Positions 1-11,893 of a DNA stretch of 64,000 nucleotides are shown piece after piece. Origin of the DNA: Betaproteobacteria bacterium HGW-Betaproteobacteria-7 (GTDB lineage Bacteria > Pseudomonadota > Gammaproteobacteria > Burkholderiales > Rhodocyclaceae). The stretch covers positions 186,001 through 250,000 of the forward strand of contig PHCE01000001.1 of NCBI GenBank assembly GCA_002840765.1. Reading direction: 5' to 3'. How positions within the stretch are numbered: position 1 is the first letter of the stretch; every line of letters begins with the position of its first letter. The translations under genes and the position numbers were made by a program. Below the pieces are notes generated by a model. The model was not told where the DNA came from, did no database searches, and was given only the letters and a program-made list of their open reading frames with translations.

Positions 1-1
1 C

Positions 2-1195
2 ATCTGCATGCAGCCGAACTCCGGCGCCCAGGGCGAGTATGCCGGCCTGGTGGCCATCGACCGCTATCACGCCAGCCGCGGTGAGGAACACCGCAACGTC
101 TGCCTGATCCCAAAATCGGCCCACGGCACCAACCCGGCCACCGCCCAGATGGCCAACATGAAGGTCGTCGTCGTGGACTGCGACGACAACGGCAACGTCG
201 ATGTCGCCGACCTCCGGGCCAAGGCCGAGGCGCACAAGGACGACCTGGCCTGCCTGATGATCACCTACCCATCCACGCACGGCGTGTTCGAGGAAGCGGT
301 GCGCGAGATCTGCGCCATCGTCCACCAGTACGGCGGCCAGGTGTACATGGACGGCGCCAATCTCAACGCCCAGGTCGGCCTGACCGCACCCGGCTTCATC
401 GGCGCCGACGTCAGCCACATGAACCTGCACAAGACCTTCGCCATCCCGCACGGCGGCGGCGGACCGGGCATGGGCCCGATCGGCCTGAAGGCCCATCTCG
501 CCCCGTTCATGGCCAACCACGTCGTCGCCCCGATCGACGGCCCGCACTATGGCCAGGGCGCGGTTTCCGCCGCCCCGTTTGGCTCGGCCTCGATCCTGAC
601 CATCTCCTGGATGTACCTGGCGATGCTCGGCGGCGCCGGCGTCAAAAAGGCCACCCAGGTCGCCATCCTCAACGCCAACTACGTCGCCAGCCGGCTGAAC
701 GAACACTACCCGGTGCTCTATGTTGGCAAGAATGGCCGCGTGGCGCACGAGTGCATCCTCGACATCCGTCCGATCAAGGCCGCCACCGGCATCGCCGAGA
801 TCGACATCGCCAAGCGCCTGATGGACTACGGCTTCCATGCGCCGACGGTCTCCTTCCCAGTGGCCGGCACGATCATGGTCGAGCCAACCGAATCGGAATC
901 GAAGGCCGAGCTGGACCGCTTCATCGCCGCGATGATCGCCATCCGCAACGAGATCCGCCGCATCGAGCAGGGCGAACTGCCGGCCGACGACAACCCGCTG
1001 AAGAATGCCCCGCACTCCCAGGCGGATGTCATCGAAGGCGAGTGGCAACGTCCCTACAGCCGCCAAGAGGCCGTCTTCCCACTGCCCTGGGTGGCGGCCA
1101 ACAAGTTCTGGCCGAGCGTCAATCGCATCGACGATGTGTATGGCGACCGCAACCTGAACTGCGCCTGCCCGCCGATGGAAGCGTACGCCGACTGA
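2..1195 (+). CDS. gcvP: glycine dehydrogenase (decarboxylating), P protein, C-terminal part
   Basis: This is the PLP-dependent P protein of the glycine cleavage system, which decarboxylates glycine and passes the aminomethyl group to the lipoyl H protein in the cytoplasm. The frame is open to the left edge, so only about 397 of roughly 950-960 usual residues are present. The PLP-lysine region [11 protein letters not shown] followed by the glycine-rich [12 protein letters not shown] is intact (about 410-480 nt), and the C-terminal stretch with PTESE and [11 protein letters not shown] is typical of the family. The stop overlaps the start of the next gene by one base (TGATG), suggesting co-translation. 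Identification is secure. Confidence 0.97.
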   Translation: MCMQPNSGAQGEYAGLVAIDRYHASRGEEHRNVCLIPKSAHGTNPATAQMANMKVVVVDCDDNGNVDVADLRAKAEAHKDDLACLMITYPSTHGVFEEAVREICAIVHQYGGQVYMDGANLNAQVGLTAPGFIGADVSHMNLHKTFAIPHGGGGPGMGPIGLKAHLAPFMANHVVAPIDGPHYGQGAVSAAPFGSASILTISWMYLAMLGGAGVKKATQVAILNANYVASRLNEHYPVLYVGKNGRVAHECILDIRPIKAATGIAEIDIAKRLMDYGFHAPTVSFPVAGTIMVEPTESESKAELDRFIAAMIAIRNEIRRIEQGELPADDNPLKNAPHSQADVIEGEWQRPYSRQEAVFPLPWVAANKFWPSVNRIDDVYGDRNLNCACPPMEAYAD

Positions 1196-1737
1196 TGGCG
1201 GTCGATCTCTCTGCCATCGCCAAGTGGCCGAACGTTCCGGCCTGCTACGACTGGTTGTCGCTCGACCGGCGTGGCGACTGGCGATTGCAGGGAGAGCGCG
1301 TCACTCATCGCGGCCTGATCGAGTTCATCAACCGGCAGTACGGCAGCGATGCCGCCGGCTGCTGGTTCATGCAGAACGGGCCGCAACGTGTTTTCGTCAG
1401 GCTGGCCGGCACGCCCTGGGTGTTCCGCCGCGCTGGCGACGGCTTCATCAGCCACACCGGCGCGGTGGCTGGAGCCGTGCAGGAAGTCCTGCTCGATGAC
1501 GGCGGCAACATGCTGCTGGAAACCGAACTGGGCATCGGCCTGCTCGACGACCGCGATCTGCCGCAGTTCCTTGCCGAATGCTGCGACGATACCGGCGCGC
1601 CAGCCGGCGAGGCCACGCTACTGGCCTTGATGGCCGGCACGACGCCGCCGGTTTTCTGGCAAGGACATCGGCTGCAACCCATCTCCACCGCCGAACTGCC
1701 GCAGCGCTACGGTTTCAATCCCCGCCCTCAGCCCTGA
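1195..1737 (+). CDS. conserved hypothetical protein
   Basis: A 180-residue soluble protein that I do not recognise. It starts at the ATG that overlaps the gcvP stop; longer in-frame extensions run inside gcvP and are not credible. It has no signal peptide or membrane segment. The middle holds a block beginning WFMQNGPQRVFVRLAGTPW, and the C-terminus is rich in proline. A DUF2946-like family is possible but I cannot confirm it. Its stop overlaps the stop of the convergent arginase gene by 10 bp. Position suggests co-transcription with gcvP; function unknown. Confidence 0.75.
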   Translation: MAVDLSAIAKWPNVPACYDWLSLDRRGDWRLQGERVTHRGLIEFINRQYGSDAAGCWFMQNGPQRVFVRLAGTPWVFRRAGDGFISHTGAVAGAVQEVLLDDGGNMLLETELGIGLLDDRDLPQFLAECCDDTGAPAGEATLLALMAGTTPPVFWQGHRLQPISTAELPQRYGFNPRPQP

Positions 1738-2618
1738 AGCCGGTCGTTCAGGCCAGACAGCATTTCTGCAATAAGTTCGGCAATCAGCCGCGCCGTCCGC
1801 CCCTGCCAGTCACGGTCCGGGTTGTATTCGGCGATCTCGACGGCGCGCAGGCCGGGCAGCGTCGCCAATTGCGCCACAGCAGCCAGCACGTCGCCATCCC
1901 ACAGACCGTCCGGCTCGGGACTGCCAACCCCAGGCGCACAGCCCGGATCGATGGCATCCAGATCAAGCGTCAGGCCGAAGCCGGCCGGCGCCGCCGTGAC
2001 TATGGCCAGCGCCTCATGCAGACAGACAGCAAAACCGCGCTCGGCAATTTCGCTGCTCTCGATGATGCGCACGCCCATGGTCCGCAGGAAATCCATTTCT
2101 TCCGCTTCGTAGCTGCGCGGCCCGAGGACCACGGTATGCGCCGTGCTGACCTGTGCTCCGGGCCGGCCGATGCCGAGCAGCCGCTTGTCGCCGCGGCCGA
2201 GCAGACAGGCCAGCGGCATGCCGTGCACGGCGCCGGAATACGTTGTTTCCGGCGTGTGGCTGTCGAGATGCGCGTCGATCCACAGCAAACCGACCGGCGC
2301 CCCGGCCACGCGGGCGACGCCGCTCCAGGTGCCGATGGCAATCGAATGGTCGCCGCCGATGACCAGCGGGAATTCACCGGCCGCCTGGGCCAGCGCCACT
2401 TCGTCCGCCAGCCGCCGGCAGAGACCGGCAATCCGGCCGATTTCCGAGCGGCCCGGCGAATCGGCGGCGAACAGCATGCGCCCCCAGTCGATTTGCGGAT
2501 GATGTTCCAACTCATGCCAGGCCTGCGAACGGTGAAAAGCCAGCGGACCGTCTTCGCACCCCTGGTCCTGCGCCCCGAGACCACTGGCAGCACCGATGAT
2601 GCGGATCTTGTCGGTCAT
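1728..2618 (-). CDS. rocF: arginase (ureohydrolase family)
   Basis: A 296-residue Mn-dependent ureohydrolase, most likely arginase, which hydrolyses arginine to ornithine and urea. The manganese ligands are visible in three blocks: GGDHS, the DAHLDSH block, and DLDAIDPG near the C-terminus. The HGMPL block after the DAHxD motif is arginase-like. The start at 2618 (MTDKIRIIG) is preferred because it begins the conserved fold; the longer frame upstream runs into the dnaJ-like gene. Only 13 nt separate it from the dnaJ-like gene, so the two probably form an operon. Agmatinase or formimidoglutamase are the alternatives. Confidence 0.85.
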   Translation of the reverse strand: MTDKIRIIGAASGLGAQDQGCEDGPLAFHRSQAWHELEHHPQIDWGRMLFAADSPGRSEIGRIAGLCRRLADEVALAQAAGEFPLVIGGDHSIAIGTWSGVARVAGAPVGLLWIDAHLDSHTPETTYSGAVHGMPLACLLGRGDKRLLGIGRPGAQVSTAHTVVLGPRSYEAEEMDFLRTMGVRIIESSEIAERGFAVCLHEALAIVTAAPAGFGLTLDLDAIDPGCAPGVGSPEPDGLWDGDVLAAVAQLATLPGLRAVEIAEYNPDRDWQGRTARLIAELIAEMLSGLNDRLQG

Positions 2619-2631
2619 CGGCGCCCAGCCT

Positions 2632-3636
2632 TCAGGGCGGGAAATGCGTTTGCTGCCAGGCGTCGATTTCCGGCAGCGATTCGGCCAGCGTGTCAGCCAG
2701 GGCCGCATTGGCCTGCAGCAGCAGCTTCCGTTGCCGGGCATTCAGCTGGCGCGGAAAAACCGCCAGCAGCTCGATGAGCAGATCACCTGCCGAATTGCGG
2801 CCGCGCCCCGGGAAGCCCTTGCCGGCTACCCGCAGCTCGCGCCGTTCCGGCAATCCGGCATCCAGCTTGTAGGCCATGAAGCCATCGAGCAGCGGCAAAC
2901 GAATTTCGCCGCCGGCCATCAGTTGCAGCGCGCTGACCGGCATGCTGGCATGCAGATCGCGTCCAGACAGGCTAAATAGCGGATGCGAGCGGATGACGAT
3001 GGTCAGATACAGATCGCCGGCTGCCAAGTCGTCGGTCGCCATTTCACCCTGGCCGGCCAGGCGCAGTTCGTCGCCGGCAAGCATACCGGGCGGCACCTTG
3101 ATTTCCAGGCTGGCTTCGTAGGCATCGCGCCCGCTGCCGCCGCAATCCGGACAGATCTGCTCACTGAAGAAGCCACGTCCGCCACAGTCCGGACAGGGGA
3201 CCAGGTGACGGGCAGCATCGCGAATGCGCCCGCTGCCATGGCAGGCACCACAGAAGCGGGTACGCACCATGCCGGCCTTGCCCGAGCCGGCACAGGTAAC
3301 ACAAGCCTTGCCGCGTACATAGACGATGGTCTCGGCGCACCCGGCCGCCGCTTCGGCCAGTTCCAGTTCGAGATTCAGACGAATGTCGGCCGCCCGTGGC
3401 ACGCTGTTTTCGCTGGCGGCCGACTCCTCGTCGGCCGCCTCGGCCTCGTAGTCGACGGGTTCAGCTTCGATCAGCCGGTCATAGGCAGCACGAATTTCCT
3501 TGAATCGCTCGGTTGCGTGCGGATCGGTATTGCGATCGGGGTGCCAGCGCATGGCCAGCCGCCGGTAGGCACGCTTGACGGCATTGGCGTCGGCCCCTGG
3601 CTCGAGGCCGAGAGTGGCCCAGGCAACCTTACTCAT
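2632..3636 (-). CDS. DnaJ-like co-chaperone
   Basis: A 334-residue type I J-protein homologue. The N-terminal J domain has the HPD motif (in RWHPDRNTD). A zinc-binding region near residues 105-175 has four CxxCxG-type repeats (CVTCAGSG, CGACHGSG, CPDCGGRG, CPDCGGSG). A C-terminal substrate-binding domain with VPPGMLAGDELRL follows. The usual long Gly/Phe linker is replaced by an acidic, Glu/Ala-rich linker, so this is a DnaJ paralogue and not the canonical dnaJ beside dnaK. It would stimulate an Hsp70 ATPase in the cytoplasm. It lies just upstream of the arginase gene on the same strand. Confidence 0.85.
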   Translation of the reverse strand: MSKVAWATLGLEPGADANAVKRAYRRLAMRWHPDRNTDPHATERFKEIRAAYDRLIEAEPVDYEAEAADEESAASENSVPRAADIRLNLELELAEAAAGCAETIVYVRGKACVTCAGSGKAGMVRTRFCGACHGSGRIRDAARHLVPCPDCGGRGFFSEQICPDCGGSGRDAYEASLEIKVPPGMLAGDELRLAGQGEMATDDLAAGDLYLTIVIRSHPLFSLSGRDLHASMPVSALQLMAGGEIRLPLLDGFMAYKLDAGLPERRELRVAGKGFPGRGRNSAGDLLIELLAVFPRQLNARQRKLLLQANAALADTLAESLPEIDAWQQTHFPP

Positions 3637-3676
3637 GGCTGGCAGTGCAGCCCGATGATCCGGGAACGATGCCTGA

Positions 3677-4072
3677 TTACCAGAGCTTTTCCAGCGCCTT
3701 CAGGGCATCCCGGCGGGACAACTGGCCGACCAGCCTGCCCTGGGAAAGGACCGGATAGCAATGGAAGTGATTGGCGACGAACAGTTCGATGGCATCGGCC
3801 ATGGACGAGGATGCATCCAGCGTCTTCAGTTCGCGCGTCATGTACTGACCGACCGGGCCGCCCGGTTGTTCGTAGTACGAGGCATTGAGCGCCACGCGCA
3901 GGCCATCCTTCTCGGAGAAAAAACCAACCAGCGCTCCCCCGCCATCAACGACGGGAGCACCGGTCAAACGGTGTTCGAGCAATTGATGAACAGCCGTCAG
4001 CACATCCATCTCCGGCCGGAAGGCCAGGTGATCGGCCGTCATGTAGTCCTTAACCAGCAGTGCTTTCAGCAT
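3677..4072 (-). CDS. CBS-domain protein
   Basis: A 131-residue protein built from a CBS-domain pair (Bateman module), which usually binds adenine nucleotides. The first repeat has KDYMTADHLAF and GAPVVDGGGALVGFFSEKD. The second has YMTRELKTLD and CYPVLSQGRLVGQLSRRDAL. No catalytic domain is fused. It follows nqrM by two bases on the same strand, so it is probably the last gene of the nqr operon. A role in sensing cellular energy state is plausible but is only an inference from the domain. Confidence 0.85.
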   Translation of the reverse strand: MLKALLVKDYMTADHLAFRPEMDVLTAVHQLLEHRLTGAPVVDGGGALVGFFSEKDGLRVALNASYYEQPGGPVGQYMTRELKTLDASSSMADAIELFVANHFHCYPVLSQGRLVGQLSRRDALKALEKLW

Positions 4073-4074
4073 GC

Positions 4075-4284
4075 CTATTCCTTTTCTTCTTCCGCTTCCG
4101 CCTGCGCCTTCATGCGGGCCAGGCGCTTGTCACAGGGATTCTTGCAGCCGGCGGCACACTCGACATCGATGGCCTTGTAGCCGCCGCAACTGCCGGCGAT
4201 CGGCTTGCGGCCGAAGAGCACACCAATCGCCATGAGCAGGACCAGCAGGACGATGACCCCGAAGGTGACCAAAAACATTTCCAT
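4075..4284 (-). CDS. nqrM: Na+-NQR maturation protein NqrM
   Basis: A 69-residue membrane protein (DUF539 family) needed for assembly of the sodium-pumping NADH:quinone reductase, probably by delivering iron to the NqrD/NqrE cysteine site. One N-terminal membrane helix (residues about 4-25) is followed by a cysteine-rich tail, GSCGGYKAIDVECAAGCKNPC, which carries the four conserved cysteines. It sits 18 nt downstream of nqrF, the usual position of this gene. Confidence 0.93.
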   Translation of the reverse strand: MEMFLVTFGVIVLLVLLMAIGVLFGRKPIAGSCGGYKAIDVECAAGCKNPCDKRLARMKAQAEAEEEKE

Positions 4285-4302
4285 GAGGGTCCCTTTCCTG
4301 CC

Positions 4303-5529
4303 TTAGCCGCCGAAATCGTCGAGCATGATGTTTTCGCGCTCGACACCGAGATCCAGCAACATCTTGATCACTGCCGAGTTCATCATCGGCGGCCCGCACA
4401 TGTAGAACTCGCAGTCCTCCGGCGCAGGATGATCCTTCAGGTAGTGTTCGTAGAGCACGTTGTGGATGAAGCCCTTGTAGCCGGTCCAGTTGTCTTCCGG
4501 CAACGGATCGGACAACGCCAGGTGCCACTTGAAGTTCGGATTCTCGGCGGCCAGCTTGTCGAATTCCTCGACATAGAAGGCTTCGCGCATCGAGCGGGCG
4601 CCATACCAGAAGGTGATCTTGCGCTGCGACTTTAGACGCTTGAGCAGGTCGAAGATGTGCGAACGCATCGGCGCCATGCCGGCACCACCGCCGACGAATA
4701 CCATTTCGTTCTCCGTGTCGCGGGCGAAAAATTCGCCGAATGGACCGTAGACCGTAACCTTGTCGCCCGGTTTCAGATTGAAGACGAAAGAGGACATCTT
4801 GCCCGGTGGAATGTCGTCCCGATTGGGCGGTGGTGAAGCCACACGGATGTTGAACTTGACGACGCCCTTCTCGTCCGGATAGTTGGCCATCGAGTAGGCG
4901 CGAATCACCGTTTCATCGACTTTCGAGACGAAGCGCCACATGTTGAACTTGTCCCAGTCGCCGCGGTATTCGTCCTGGATGTCGAAATCCGAGTACTTGG
5001 CAACGTGCGGCGGACATTCGAGCTGAACGTAGCCGCCGGCACGGAAGTCAACGCTCTCGCCGTCCGGCAGGCGCAGCGTCAGTTCCTTGATGAAGGTGGC
5101 GACGTTCGGGTTGGACTCGACCGTGCATTCCCACTTCTTGACGCCGAACACCTCTTCCGGCACTTCGACCTTCATGTTTTGCTTGACTGGCGTCTGGCAA
5201 GAAAGGCGCCAGCCGGCCTTGGCATCGCGCTTGGTGAAATGCGACTCCTCGGTCGGCAGCATTTCGCCACCGCCCTCATGCACCTGACACTTGCACTGGG
5301 CGCAGGTACCGCCGCCGCCGCAGGCCGAGGACAGAAAGATGTTGTGGTTGGCCAGCGTCTGCAAGAGTTTGCCGCCAGCCGGCACGGTGATGGTGCGCTC
5401 GTGGTTGATTTCGATGGTCACGTCGCCGCTCGACACCAACCTGGCACGAGCAGCAATGATGAACACTGCCAAGGCCAGGACGATGCCGGTGAACATGCCG
5501 ATGGCGAGCAGGATTTCCTGAATATTCAT
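4303..5529 (-). CDS. nqrF: Na+-translocating NADH:quinone reductase subunit F
   Basis: The 408-residue electron-input subunit of Na+-NQR. An N-terminal membrane helix (residues about 5-27) is followed by a 2Fe-2S ferredoxin domain with cysteines in [14 protein letters not shown] and the distal LSCQTPV. A ferredoxin-reductase FAD/NADH domain follows, with RAYSMANYP as the FAD site, [10 protein letters not shown], and a C-terminal MCGPPMM. It oxidises NADH at the cytoplasmic face and passes electrons through FAD and the iron-sulfur cluster to the membrane subunits. Length and gene order match the family. Confidence 0.97.
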   Translation of the reverse strand: MNIQEILLAIGMFTGIVLALAVFIIAARARLVSSGDVTIEINHERTITVPAGGKLLQTLANHNIFLSSACGGGGTCAQCKCQVHEGGGEMLPTEESHFTKRDAKAGWRLSCQTPVKQNMKVEVPEEVFGVKKWECTVESNPNVATFIKELTLRLPDGESVDFRAGGYVQLECPPHVAKYSDFDIQDEYRGDWDKFNMWRFVSKVDETVIRAYSMANYPDEKGVVKFNIRVASPPPNRDDIPPGKMSSFVFNLKPGDKVTVYGPFGEFFARDTENEMVFVGGGAGMAPMRSHIFDLLKRLKSQRKITFWYGARSMREAFYVEEFDKLAAENPNFKWHLALSDPLPEDNWTGYKGFIHNVLYEHYLKDHPAPEDCEFYMCGPPMMNSAVIKMLLDLGVERENIMLDDFGG

Positions 5530-5541
5530 GCCTGCCCCTCC

Positions 5542-6150
5542 TTACAGTTGAACGCCGGAGAAGGACATGAAGCCCAGCGACATCAACCCGATGGTGATGA
5601 AGGTGATGCCCAGACCCTGCAGTCCTTCGGGCACGTCGCTGTACTTCAGTTTCTCGCGGATACCGGCGAGCAAGGCGATGGCCAGCGCCCAGGAGAACCC
5701 GGAGCCGAGGCCATAGACGACGCTTTCGCCAAAGTTGTAGTCACGCTCGACCATGAACAGCGAACCGGCCATGATCGCGCAATTAACCGTAATCAGTGGC
5801 AGGAATACGCCGAGCGCGTTGTAGAGACTGGGCACATATTTGTCGAGCAGCATTTCCAGAATCTGCACGATGGCCGCAATGACCCCGATGTAGGACAGCA
5901 GGCCGAGGAAGGAGAGGTCCACCTCCGGCATGCCGGCCCAGGCCAACGCCCCGTCACGCAACAGATAGGCGTAGATCAGGTAGTTGGCCGGGATGGTGAT
6001 GGTCTGCACGACGACAACGGCAACACCGAGGCCAATGGCGGTTTCGACCTTCTTCGAGATGGCGATGAAGGTGCACATGCCAAGGAAGAAGGCCAGCGCC
6101 ATGTTCTCGATGAACACGGCCCGAACGAACAGACTGATGAAATGTTCCAT
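5542..6150 (-). CDS. nqrE: Na+-NQR subunit E
   Basis: A 202-residue polytopic membrane subunit, homologous to RnfA and NqrD. The start [19 protein letters not shown] at 6150 is the conserved N-terminus; the frame extends upstream only through nqrD. The nqrD stop at 6152-6154 is one nucleotide away. The conserved cysteine in the VNCAIM segment helps hold the intramembrane iron site shared with NqrD. About six membrane helices are apparent. Confidence 0.96.
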   Translation of the reverse strand: MEHFISLFVRAVFIENMALAFFLGMCTFIAISKKVETAIGLGVAVVVVQTITIPANYLIYAYLLRDGALAWAGMPEVDLSFLGLLSYIGVIAAIVQILEMLLDKYVPSLYNALGVFLPLITVNCAIMAGSLFMVERDYNFGESVVYGLGSGFSWALAIALLAGIREKLKYSDVPEGLQGLGITFITIGLMSLGFMSFSGVQL

Positions 6151-6151
6151 A

Positions 6152-6820
6152 TCAGTAGGCCTCCTTCTCGATGACCTGGTGGGCCATGCGGAAAGCCGGT
6201 TCTTCCTTTTGTTCAACGCGCCAGGTGCGCAGCCCCCAGATGATCAGACCGATCAGGAAGAAGGCCGACGGCGGCAGCAGCAGCATGCCGTTGGGCACGT
6301 ACCAGCCACCATCCTTGACCAGATGCAGGATCTCGATGCCAAACAACTTGCCGGCACCAAACAGCTCGCGAACAACGCCAAGCGTGATCAGCATGACACT
6401 GTAGCCAAGACCATTGCCGATGCCGTCGAGGAAGGAAATCCACGGCGGATTCTGCATGGCGAAAGCTTCGGCGCGGCCCATGACGATACAGTTGGTGATG
6501 ATCAGGCCAACGAATACCGACAACTGCTTGGCCAGACTGAAGGCATAGGCCTTGAGTATCTGGTCGACGACGATGACCAGCGAGGCGATGATCACCATCT
6601 GCACGATCATCCGGATCGACGCCGGAATCTGCGTGCGGATCATGGCGATGAACAGGTTGGAGAAGCCGGTCACCAGGGTCAGCGCGATCGACATGACGAT
6701 TGCGGTGTTGAGATTGGAGGTAACCGCCAGCGCCGAACAGATGCCGAGAATCTGCAAGCCGATCGGGTTGTTGGCGAAAATGGGGTTAAGCAGTACTTCC
6801 TTGGCTGTGTGCTTGGACAT
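6152..6820 (-). CDS. nqrD: Na+-NQR subunit D
   Basis: A 222-residue polytopic membrane subunit paired with NqrE around the intramembrane Fe site. The [14 protein letters not shown] block carries the conserved cysteine. The ATG at 6820 ([11 protein letters not shown]) follows a GGGAG ribosome site and is preferred over a TTG two codons upstream. Only two bases separate it from the nqrC stop. Confidence 0.96.
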   Translation of the reverse strand: MSKHTAKEVLLNPIFANNPIGLQILGICSALAVTSNLNTAIVMSIALTLVTGFSNLFIAMIRTQIPASIRMIVQMVIIASLVIVVDQILKAYAFSLAKQLSVFVGLIITNCIVMGRAEAFAMQNPPWISFLDGIGNGLGYSVMLITLGVVRELFGAGKLFGIEILHLVKDGGWYVPNGMLLLPPSAFFLIGLIIWGLRTWRVEQKEEPAFRMAHQVIEKEAY

Positions 6821-6822
6821 GA

Positions 6823-7605
6823 TCAAGCTCCCTGGCGCAGCTTGGCGAGGTAGGGCCCGAAGCCCTGCTCGCCGAGCCAGAATTGCAACAGACGGTCGAC
6901 ACCGTTACTGGTCAGCGTGGCGCCGGCCAGTGCATCGACCTGATGACCAGCATCCGGGCTGGCCGGATCAACGCCGCCCTTGACGATCTCGATGACTGGC
7001 TTGCCGGACTCGTCGAACAGCGTCTTGCCCGGCCAAATGCCACGCCATTTCGGGTTGTCGACTTCGCCGCCGAGACCAGGGGTTTCGGCATGCTGGTAGA
7101 AACCCAGGCCAACCACGGTGTTCAGGTCCGGCTTGATCGCCAGGAAGCCGTGCAGTGTGGACCAAAGGCCGTAGCCGCGAATGGGCAGGATCAGCGATTC
7201 AAGCTGACCGTCCTTTTCCACCATATAGACGGTGGTGAATTGCTCGCGGCGCTTGATCAGCGCCAGGTCCTCGCTACCCTTGAGCGCAGCGGAGGTCTTC
7301 GGATCCTTGGCTGCTTTCAGCGGATCGAAAGTCACCGGATCGAGGTCGTCGTTGTACTCGCCGGTGCTCAGATCAACGACGCGAGCCTTGATGCGACTGC
7401 TGAACAGATCCTTGACCTGGGCCGAAGAAAGGTCATCGTCACCCAGACCGGCGATGGCCAGGATGCTGCGCTGCTTGTCGAGCAGGCGGTTCTCGATCTG
7501 CACCGGTTTCAGCGCTATGGCGGAACCGGCAACGAAGACCGAAGCGACCAGACTGACGGCCAGTGCGACGAACAGCGTGCGGCCGGTCGATTCTTTATTG
7601 GACAT
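6823..7605 (-). CDS. nqrC: Na+-NQR subunit C (covalent FMN subunit)
   Basis: A 260-residue subunit with one N-terminal membrane helix (about residues 10-30) and a periplasmic FMN-binding domain. The flavinylation motif is AGATLTS near residues 240-246, where the second threonine receives FMN through a phosphoester bond. The start at 7605 (MSNKESTG) is preferred; the frame's upstream extension lies in nqrB. The start overlaps the nqrB stop by 11 bp. Confidence 0.96.
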   Translation of the reverse strand: MSNKESTGRTLFVALAVSLVASVFVAGSAIALKPVQIENRLLDKQRSILAIAGLGDDDLSSAQVKDLFSSRIKARVVDLSTGEYNDDLDPVTFDPLKAAKDPKTSAALKGSEDLALIKRREQFTTVYMVEKDGQLESLILPIRGYGLWSTLHGFLAIKPDLNTVVGLGFYQHAETPGLGGEVDNPKWRGIWPGKTLFDESGKPVIEIVKGGVDPASPDAGHQVDALAGATLTSNGVDRLLQFWLGEQGFGPYLAKLRQGA

Positions 7606-8809
7606 GGCGTGCTGCCCTCCGCTTGATGTTGGCCGCAACCACAAAGTGGTCGATCAAGGGGGCACAGAGGTTGGCGAAGAGGATCGCCAGCATCATGCCC
7701 TCGGGGAAAGCTGGATTGACGACACGGATCAGCACCACCATGACGCCGATCAGCGCCCCGAAAATCCACTTGCCGGTATTGGTCATCGAGGCCGACACCG
7801 GATCGGTGGCCATGAAGATCATGCCGAAGGCAAAACCGCCGACGACCAGATGCCAGTACCAGGGCATGGCGAACATCGGGTTGCTTGTCGAGCCGATGCC
7901 GTTGAAGAGCACGCTCATGGCAATCATGCCGAGCATGACGCCGGTGACGATGCGCCACGAGGCGATCTTCATCAGCAACAGCACGGCACCGCCAATGAAG
8001 ATGGCCAGCGTACTGGTTTCACCGATCGAGCCCTGGATGTTGCCGAGGAAGGCATCCCACCAGGTGATGCCACCGGCCGTGATGAACTCGATGCCGCCAG
8101 CAGCCGCCAGACCCAGCGGCGTGGCGCTGGTGAAGCCATCGACGGCTGTCCAAACGGCATCGCCCGAAATCTGCGCCGGATAGGCGAAGAACAGGAAGGC
8201 CCGGCCCGTCAGCGCCGGATTGAGGAAGTTCTTGCCGGTACCGCCGAAGACTTCCTTGCCGATGACGACGCCGAAGCTGATGCCCAGTGCCACTTGCCAC
8301 AGAGGAATGGACGGCGGCAGGGTCAGGGCGAACAGCACCGAAGTGACGAAGAAGCCTTCATTGACCTCGTGCTTGCGGATCGAGGCGAACAGTACTTCCC
8401 AGAATCCACCGACGACGAAGGTCACCAGATAGATGGGCAGGAAGTAGGCCGCGCCATGCACCAGATTGTCCCAGACGCTGCCCGGACTGAAGCCGGCAAA
8501 CAGCGCGATCATGGCCAGGCGCCAGTTATCCTGAGTGGCCAGCAGATCGGGATTGGCAGCAAAAACCGTATTGGCCTGGAAGCCGACATTCCACATGCCG
8601 GCAAACATCACCGGGAAAGTGCACAACCAGACGGTGATCATCATGCGCTTGAGGTCGATACCGTCGCGCACATGGGCCGTCGTCTTGGTCACACTCTTGG
8701 GTTTAAACAGGCCGGTATCGATGGCCTCGTAGAGGGCGTACCACTTCTCATACTTGCCGCCCTTGTCAAAATGATGCTCGATGCTGTCGAGCCAGGAGCG
8801 CAGGCCCAT
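7595..8809 (-). CDS. nqrB: Na+-NQR subunit B
   Basis: The 404-residue polytopic subunit that carries covalent FMN and forms the sodium channel. The flavinylation region appears as [10 protein letters not shown] near residues 225-235, with the Thr in the S-A-T motif. The ATG at 8809 follows a strong GGAGGG site seven bases upstream and is preferred over a TTG two codons earlier. Two bases separate it from nqrA. Confidence 0.96.
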   Translation of the reverse strand: MGLRSWLDSIEHHFDKGGKYEKWYALYEAIDTGLFKPKSVTKTTAHVRDGIDLKRMMITVWLCTFPVMFAGMWNVGFQANTVFAANPDLLATQDNWRLAMIALFAGFSPGSVWDNLVHGAAYFLPIYLVTFVVGGFWEVLFASIRKHEVNEGFFVTSVLFALTLPPSIPLWQVALGISFGVVIGKEVFGGTGKNFLNPALTGRAFLFFAYPAQISGDAVWTAVDGFTSATPLGLAAAGGIEFITAGGITWWDAFLGNIQGSIGETSTLAIFIGGAVLLLMKIASWRIVTGVMLGMIAMSVLFNGIGSTSNPMFAMPWYWHLVVGGFAFGMIFMATDPVSASMTNTGKWIFGALIGVMVVLIRVVNPAFPEGMMLAILFANLCAPLIDHFVVAANIKRRAARHVQ

Positions 8810-8811
8810 GC

Positions 8812-10155
<1,344 letters not shown>

Positions 10156-10244
10156 TTAAGCCCGAACGATGATTAAAGTCACCCGGCCACACGCCGAACC
10201 GCACTAACCGCAACGATCCCGACGGGCAAACCGAACCCGAACTC

Positions 10245-10262
10245 GGGCTGAATTTTCAGCCC
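10245..10262. repeat. 18-bp inverted repeat upstream of nqrA
   Basis: A perfect palindrome, GGGCTGAA-N2-TTCAGCCC, about 93 bp upstream of the nqrA start, between nqrA and the tRNA-Ser gene. It could be an operator or a 5'-UTR hairpin for the nqr operon; it lacks a clear T-tract in the nqr direction. No regulator can be named from sequence. Confidence 0.4.
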
Positions 10263-10378
10263 AAAACCCAGCGATTCTATAATACGAAGGACCTTGCCGG
10301 TACCCTTCAGGCAAATATTATTCACCACTGATATACCGAAATCATTGACGGCAGCAATCGGCGAAAACTTGCAGGCAA

Positions 10379-10403
10379 CAAAAAAGCGCCCCGAAAGGCG
10401 CTT
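10379..10403 (-). terminator. rho-independent terminator after tRNA-Ser
   Basis: On the minus strand the stem AAGCGCC/GGCGCTT with a 6-nt loop is followed by a run of T's, 15 nt beyond the CCA end of the tRNA. It would end the tRNA (and possibly lysC-tRNA) transcript. Confidence 0.8.
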
Positions 10404-10417
10404 GTTTGCTTGCTGCT

Positions 10418-10510
10418 TGGCGGACACGCAGGGATTCGAACCCTGGATCCAGGTTTTGCCCGGATGCACCCTTAGCAGGGGTGTGCCTTCGACCACTCGG
10501 CCACGTGTCC
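10418..10510 (-). tRNA. tRNA-Ser (anticodon GCU)
   Basis: A class II tRNA of 93 nt including an encoded CCA. Acceptor arms GGACACG/CGTGTCC pair fully, with a G discriminator. The anticodon loop reads CTGCTAA with GCT as anticodon. The long variable arm (CATCCGGGCAAAACCTGGATC region) and the T arm GGGTTCGAATCCC are typical of tRNA-Ser. It lies 48 nt downstream of lysC on the same strand. Confidence 0.96.
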
Positions 10511-10558
10511 AAGCCTGCTACAACGAGGCGCGGATAATATAGGCTCCGCGCCCTCAGG

Positions 10559-11785
10559 TCAAACTGCCTGATCGAGTCCGAAAGCGCGATGCAGCACGCG
10601 GACCGCCAGTTCCAGATATTTTTCGTCGATGACAACGGAAATCTTGATCTCGGAAGTCGAGATCATCTGGATATTGATGCCTTCATCGGCCAGCGCCTTG
10701 AACATTTTGGAGGCGACACCCGGATGCGAGCGCATGCCGACGCCGACGGCGGAAACTTTGCAGATCTTGTTGTCACCAGTGACTTCACGGGCGCCCAGGG
10801 TGACCTTGACGCCTTCCAGGATGCCTTGGGCCTTGGCGAAGTCGCCGCGATTGACGGTGAAGGAGAAATCCGTGGTGCCGTCGTGGCCAACGTTCTGGAT
10901 GATCATGTCAACGTCGACATTGGCATCGGCGATGGCGCCAAGGATTTGATAGGCGATGCCCGGGGTATCGGGAACGCCGAGCATGGTCAGCTTGGCTTCG
11001 TCGCGATTGAAGGCGATACCGGAAATGATCGGTTGTTCCATGTTCTTGTCTTCCTCAACAGTGATCAGCGTGCCTTCCCCTTCGTCCTGGAAGCTGGACA
11101 GCACGCGCAGTTTGACCTTGTACTTGCCGGCGAATTCGACCGAGCGGATCTGCAGCACCTTGGAACCGAGGCTGGCCATTTCCAGCATTTCCTCGAAGGT
11201 GATGGTATCGAGTTTGCGGGCTTCCGGCACGACACGCGGGTCAGTGGTGTAGACGCCATCGACATCGGTATAGATCTGGCACTCGTCGGCCTTCAGCGCG
11301 GCCGCCAGGGCGACGCCGGAGGTATCTGAGCCGCCGCGACCGAGGGTGGTGACGTTGCCGTCGGCATCGACCCCCTGGAAGCCGGCAACGACCACGACCA
11401 TGCCGGCATCGAGATCGCGGCGCATGTTGCTCTCGTCGATCGACAGAATGCGTGCCTTGGTGAAGGTGTTGTCGGTCAGGACCTTGACCTGGCCGCCGGT
11501 GTAGCTGCGGGCCGGGACACCGATGCTCTTCAGGGCCATGGAGAGCAGGCCGATGGTGACCTGTTCGCCGGTGGCGCAGATCTGATCCAGCTCACGCGGG
11601 TCGGGGCTGGCCTGAACTTCCTTGGCCAGGGCGATCAGCTTGTTGGTTTCGCCGCTCATTGCGGAAACGACGACCACGACCTGGTGGCCCTGCGCCTGGA
11701 ACCTGGCTACGCGCTTGGCGACATTCTTGATGCGCTCGGGGTTACCCACCGAGGTGCCGCCGTATTTCTGAACAATCAACGCCAT
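10559..11785 (-). CDS. lysC: aspartate kinase
   Basis: A 408-residue monofunctional aspartate kinase, which phosphorylates aspartate in the first step of lysine, threonine and methionine synthesis. The N-terminal kinase motif [11 protein letters not shown] and the later [20 protein letters not shown] substrate region are intact. Two C-terminal ACT domains (from about residue 265) carry the allosteric sites ([33 protein letters not shown]). There is no homoserine dehydrogenase fusion. It precedes tRNA-Ser on the same strand, an arrangement common in betaproteobacteria. Confidence 0.97.
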   Translation of the reverse strand: MALIVQKYGGTSVGNPERIKNVAKRVARFQAQGHQVVVVVSAMSGETNKLIALAKEVQASPDPRELDQICATGEQVTIGLLSMALKSIGVPARSYTGGQVKVLTDNTFTKARILSIDESNMRRDLDAGMVVVVAGFQGVDADGNVTTLGRGGSDTSGVALAAALKADECQIYTDVDGVYTTDPRVVPEARKLDTITFEEMLEMASLGSKVLQIRSVEFAGKYKVKLRVLSSFQDEGEGTLITVEEDKNMEQPIISGIAFNRDEAKLTMLGVPDTPGIAYQILGAIADANVDVDMIIQNVGHDGTTDFSFTVNRGDFAKAQGILEGVKVTLGAREVTGDNKICKVSAVGVGMRSHPGVASKMFKALADEGINIQMISTSEIKISVVIDEKYLELAVRVLHRAFGLDQAV

Positions 11786-11893
11786 GGATTCATCCGTAAA
11801 AACGTTGGAAACATGAAAAAAGAGGGGCGAATTCTACCGCAGCCCACTCTTTTTCCAAACTGGGAACCCGCCTCATGCGAGACAGGCGCTGGA

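Noticed and set aside
10160-10340. Sigma-70 promoter for the nqr operon
   Set aside because: A TATTAT box is present on the minus strand, but no -35 hexamer is at an acceptable spacing.
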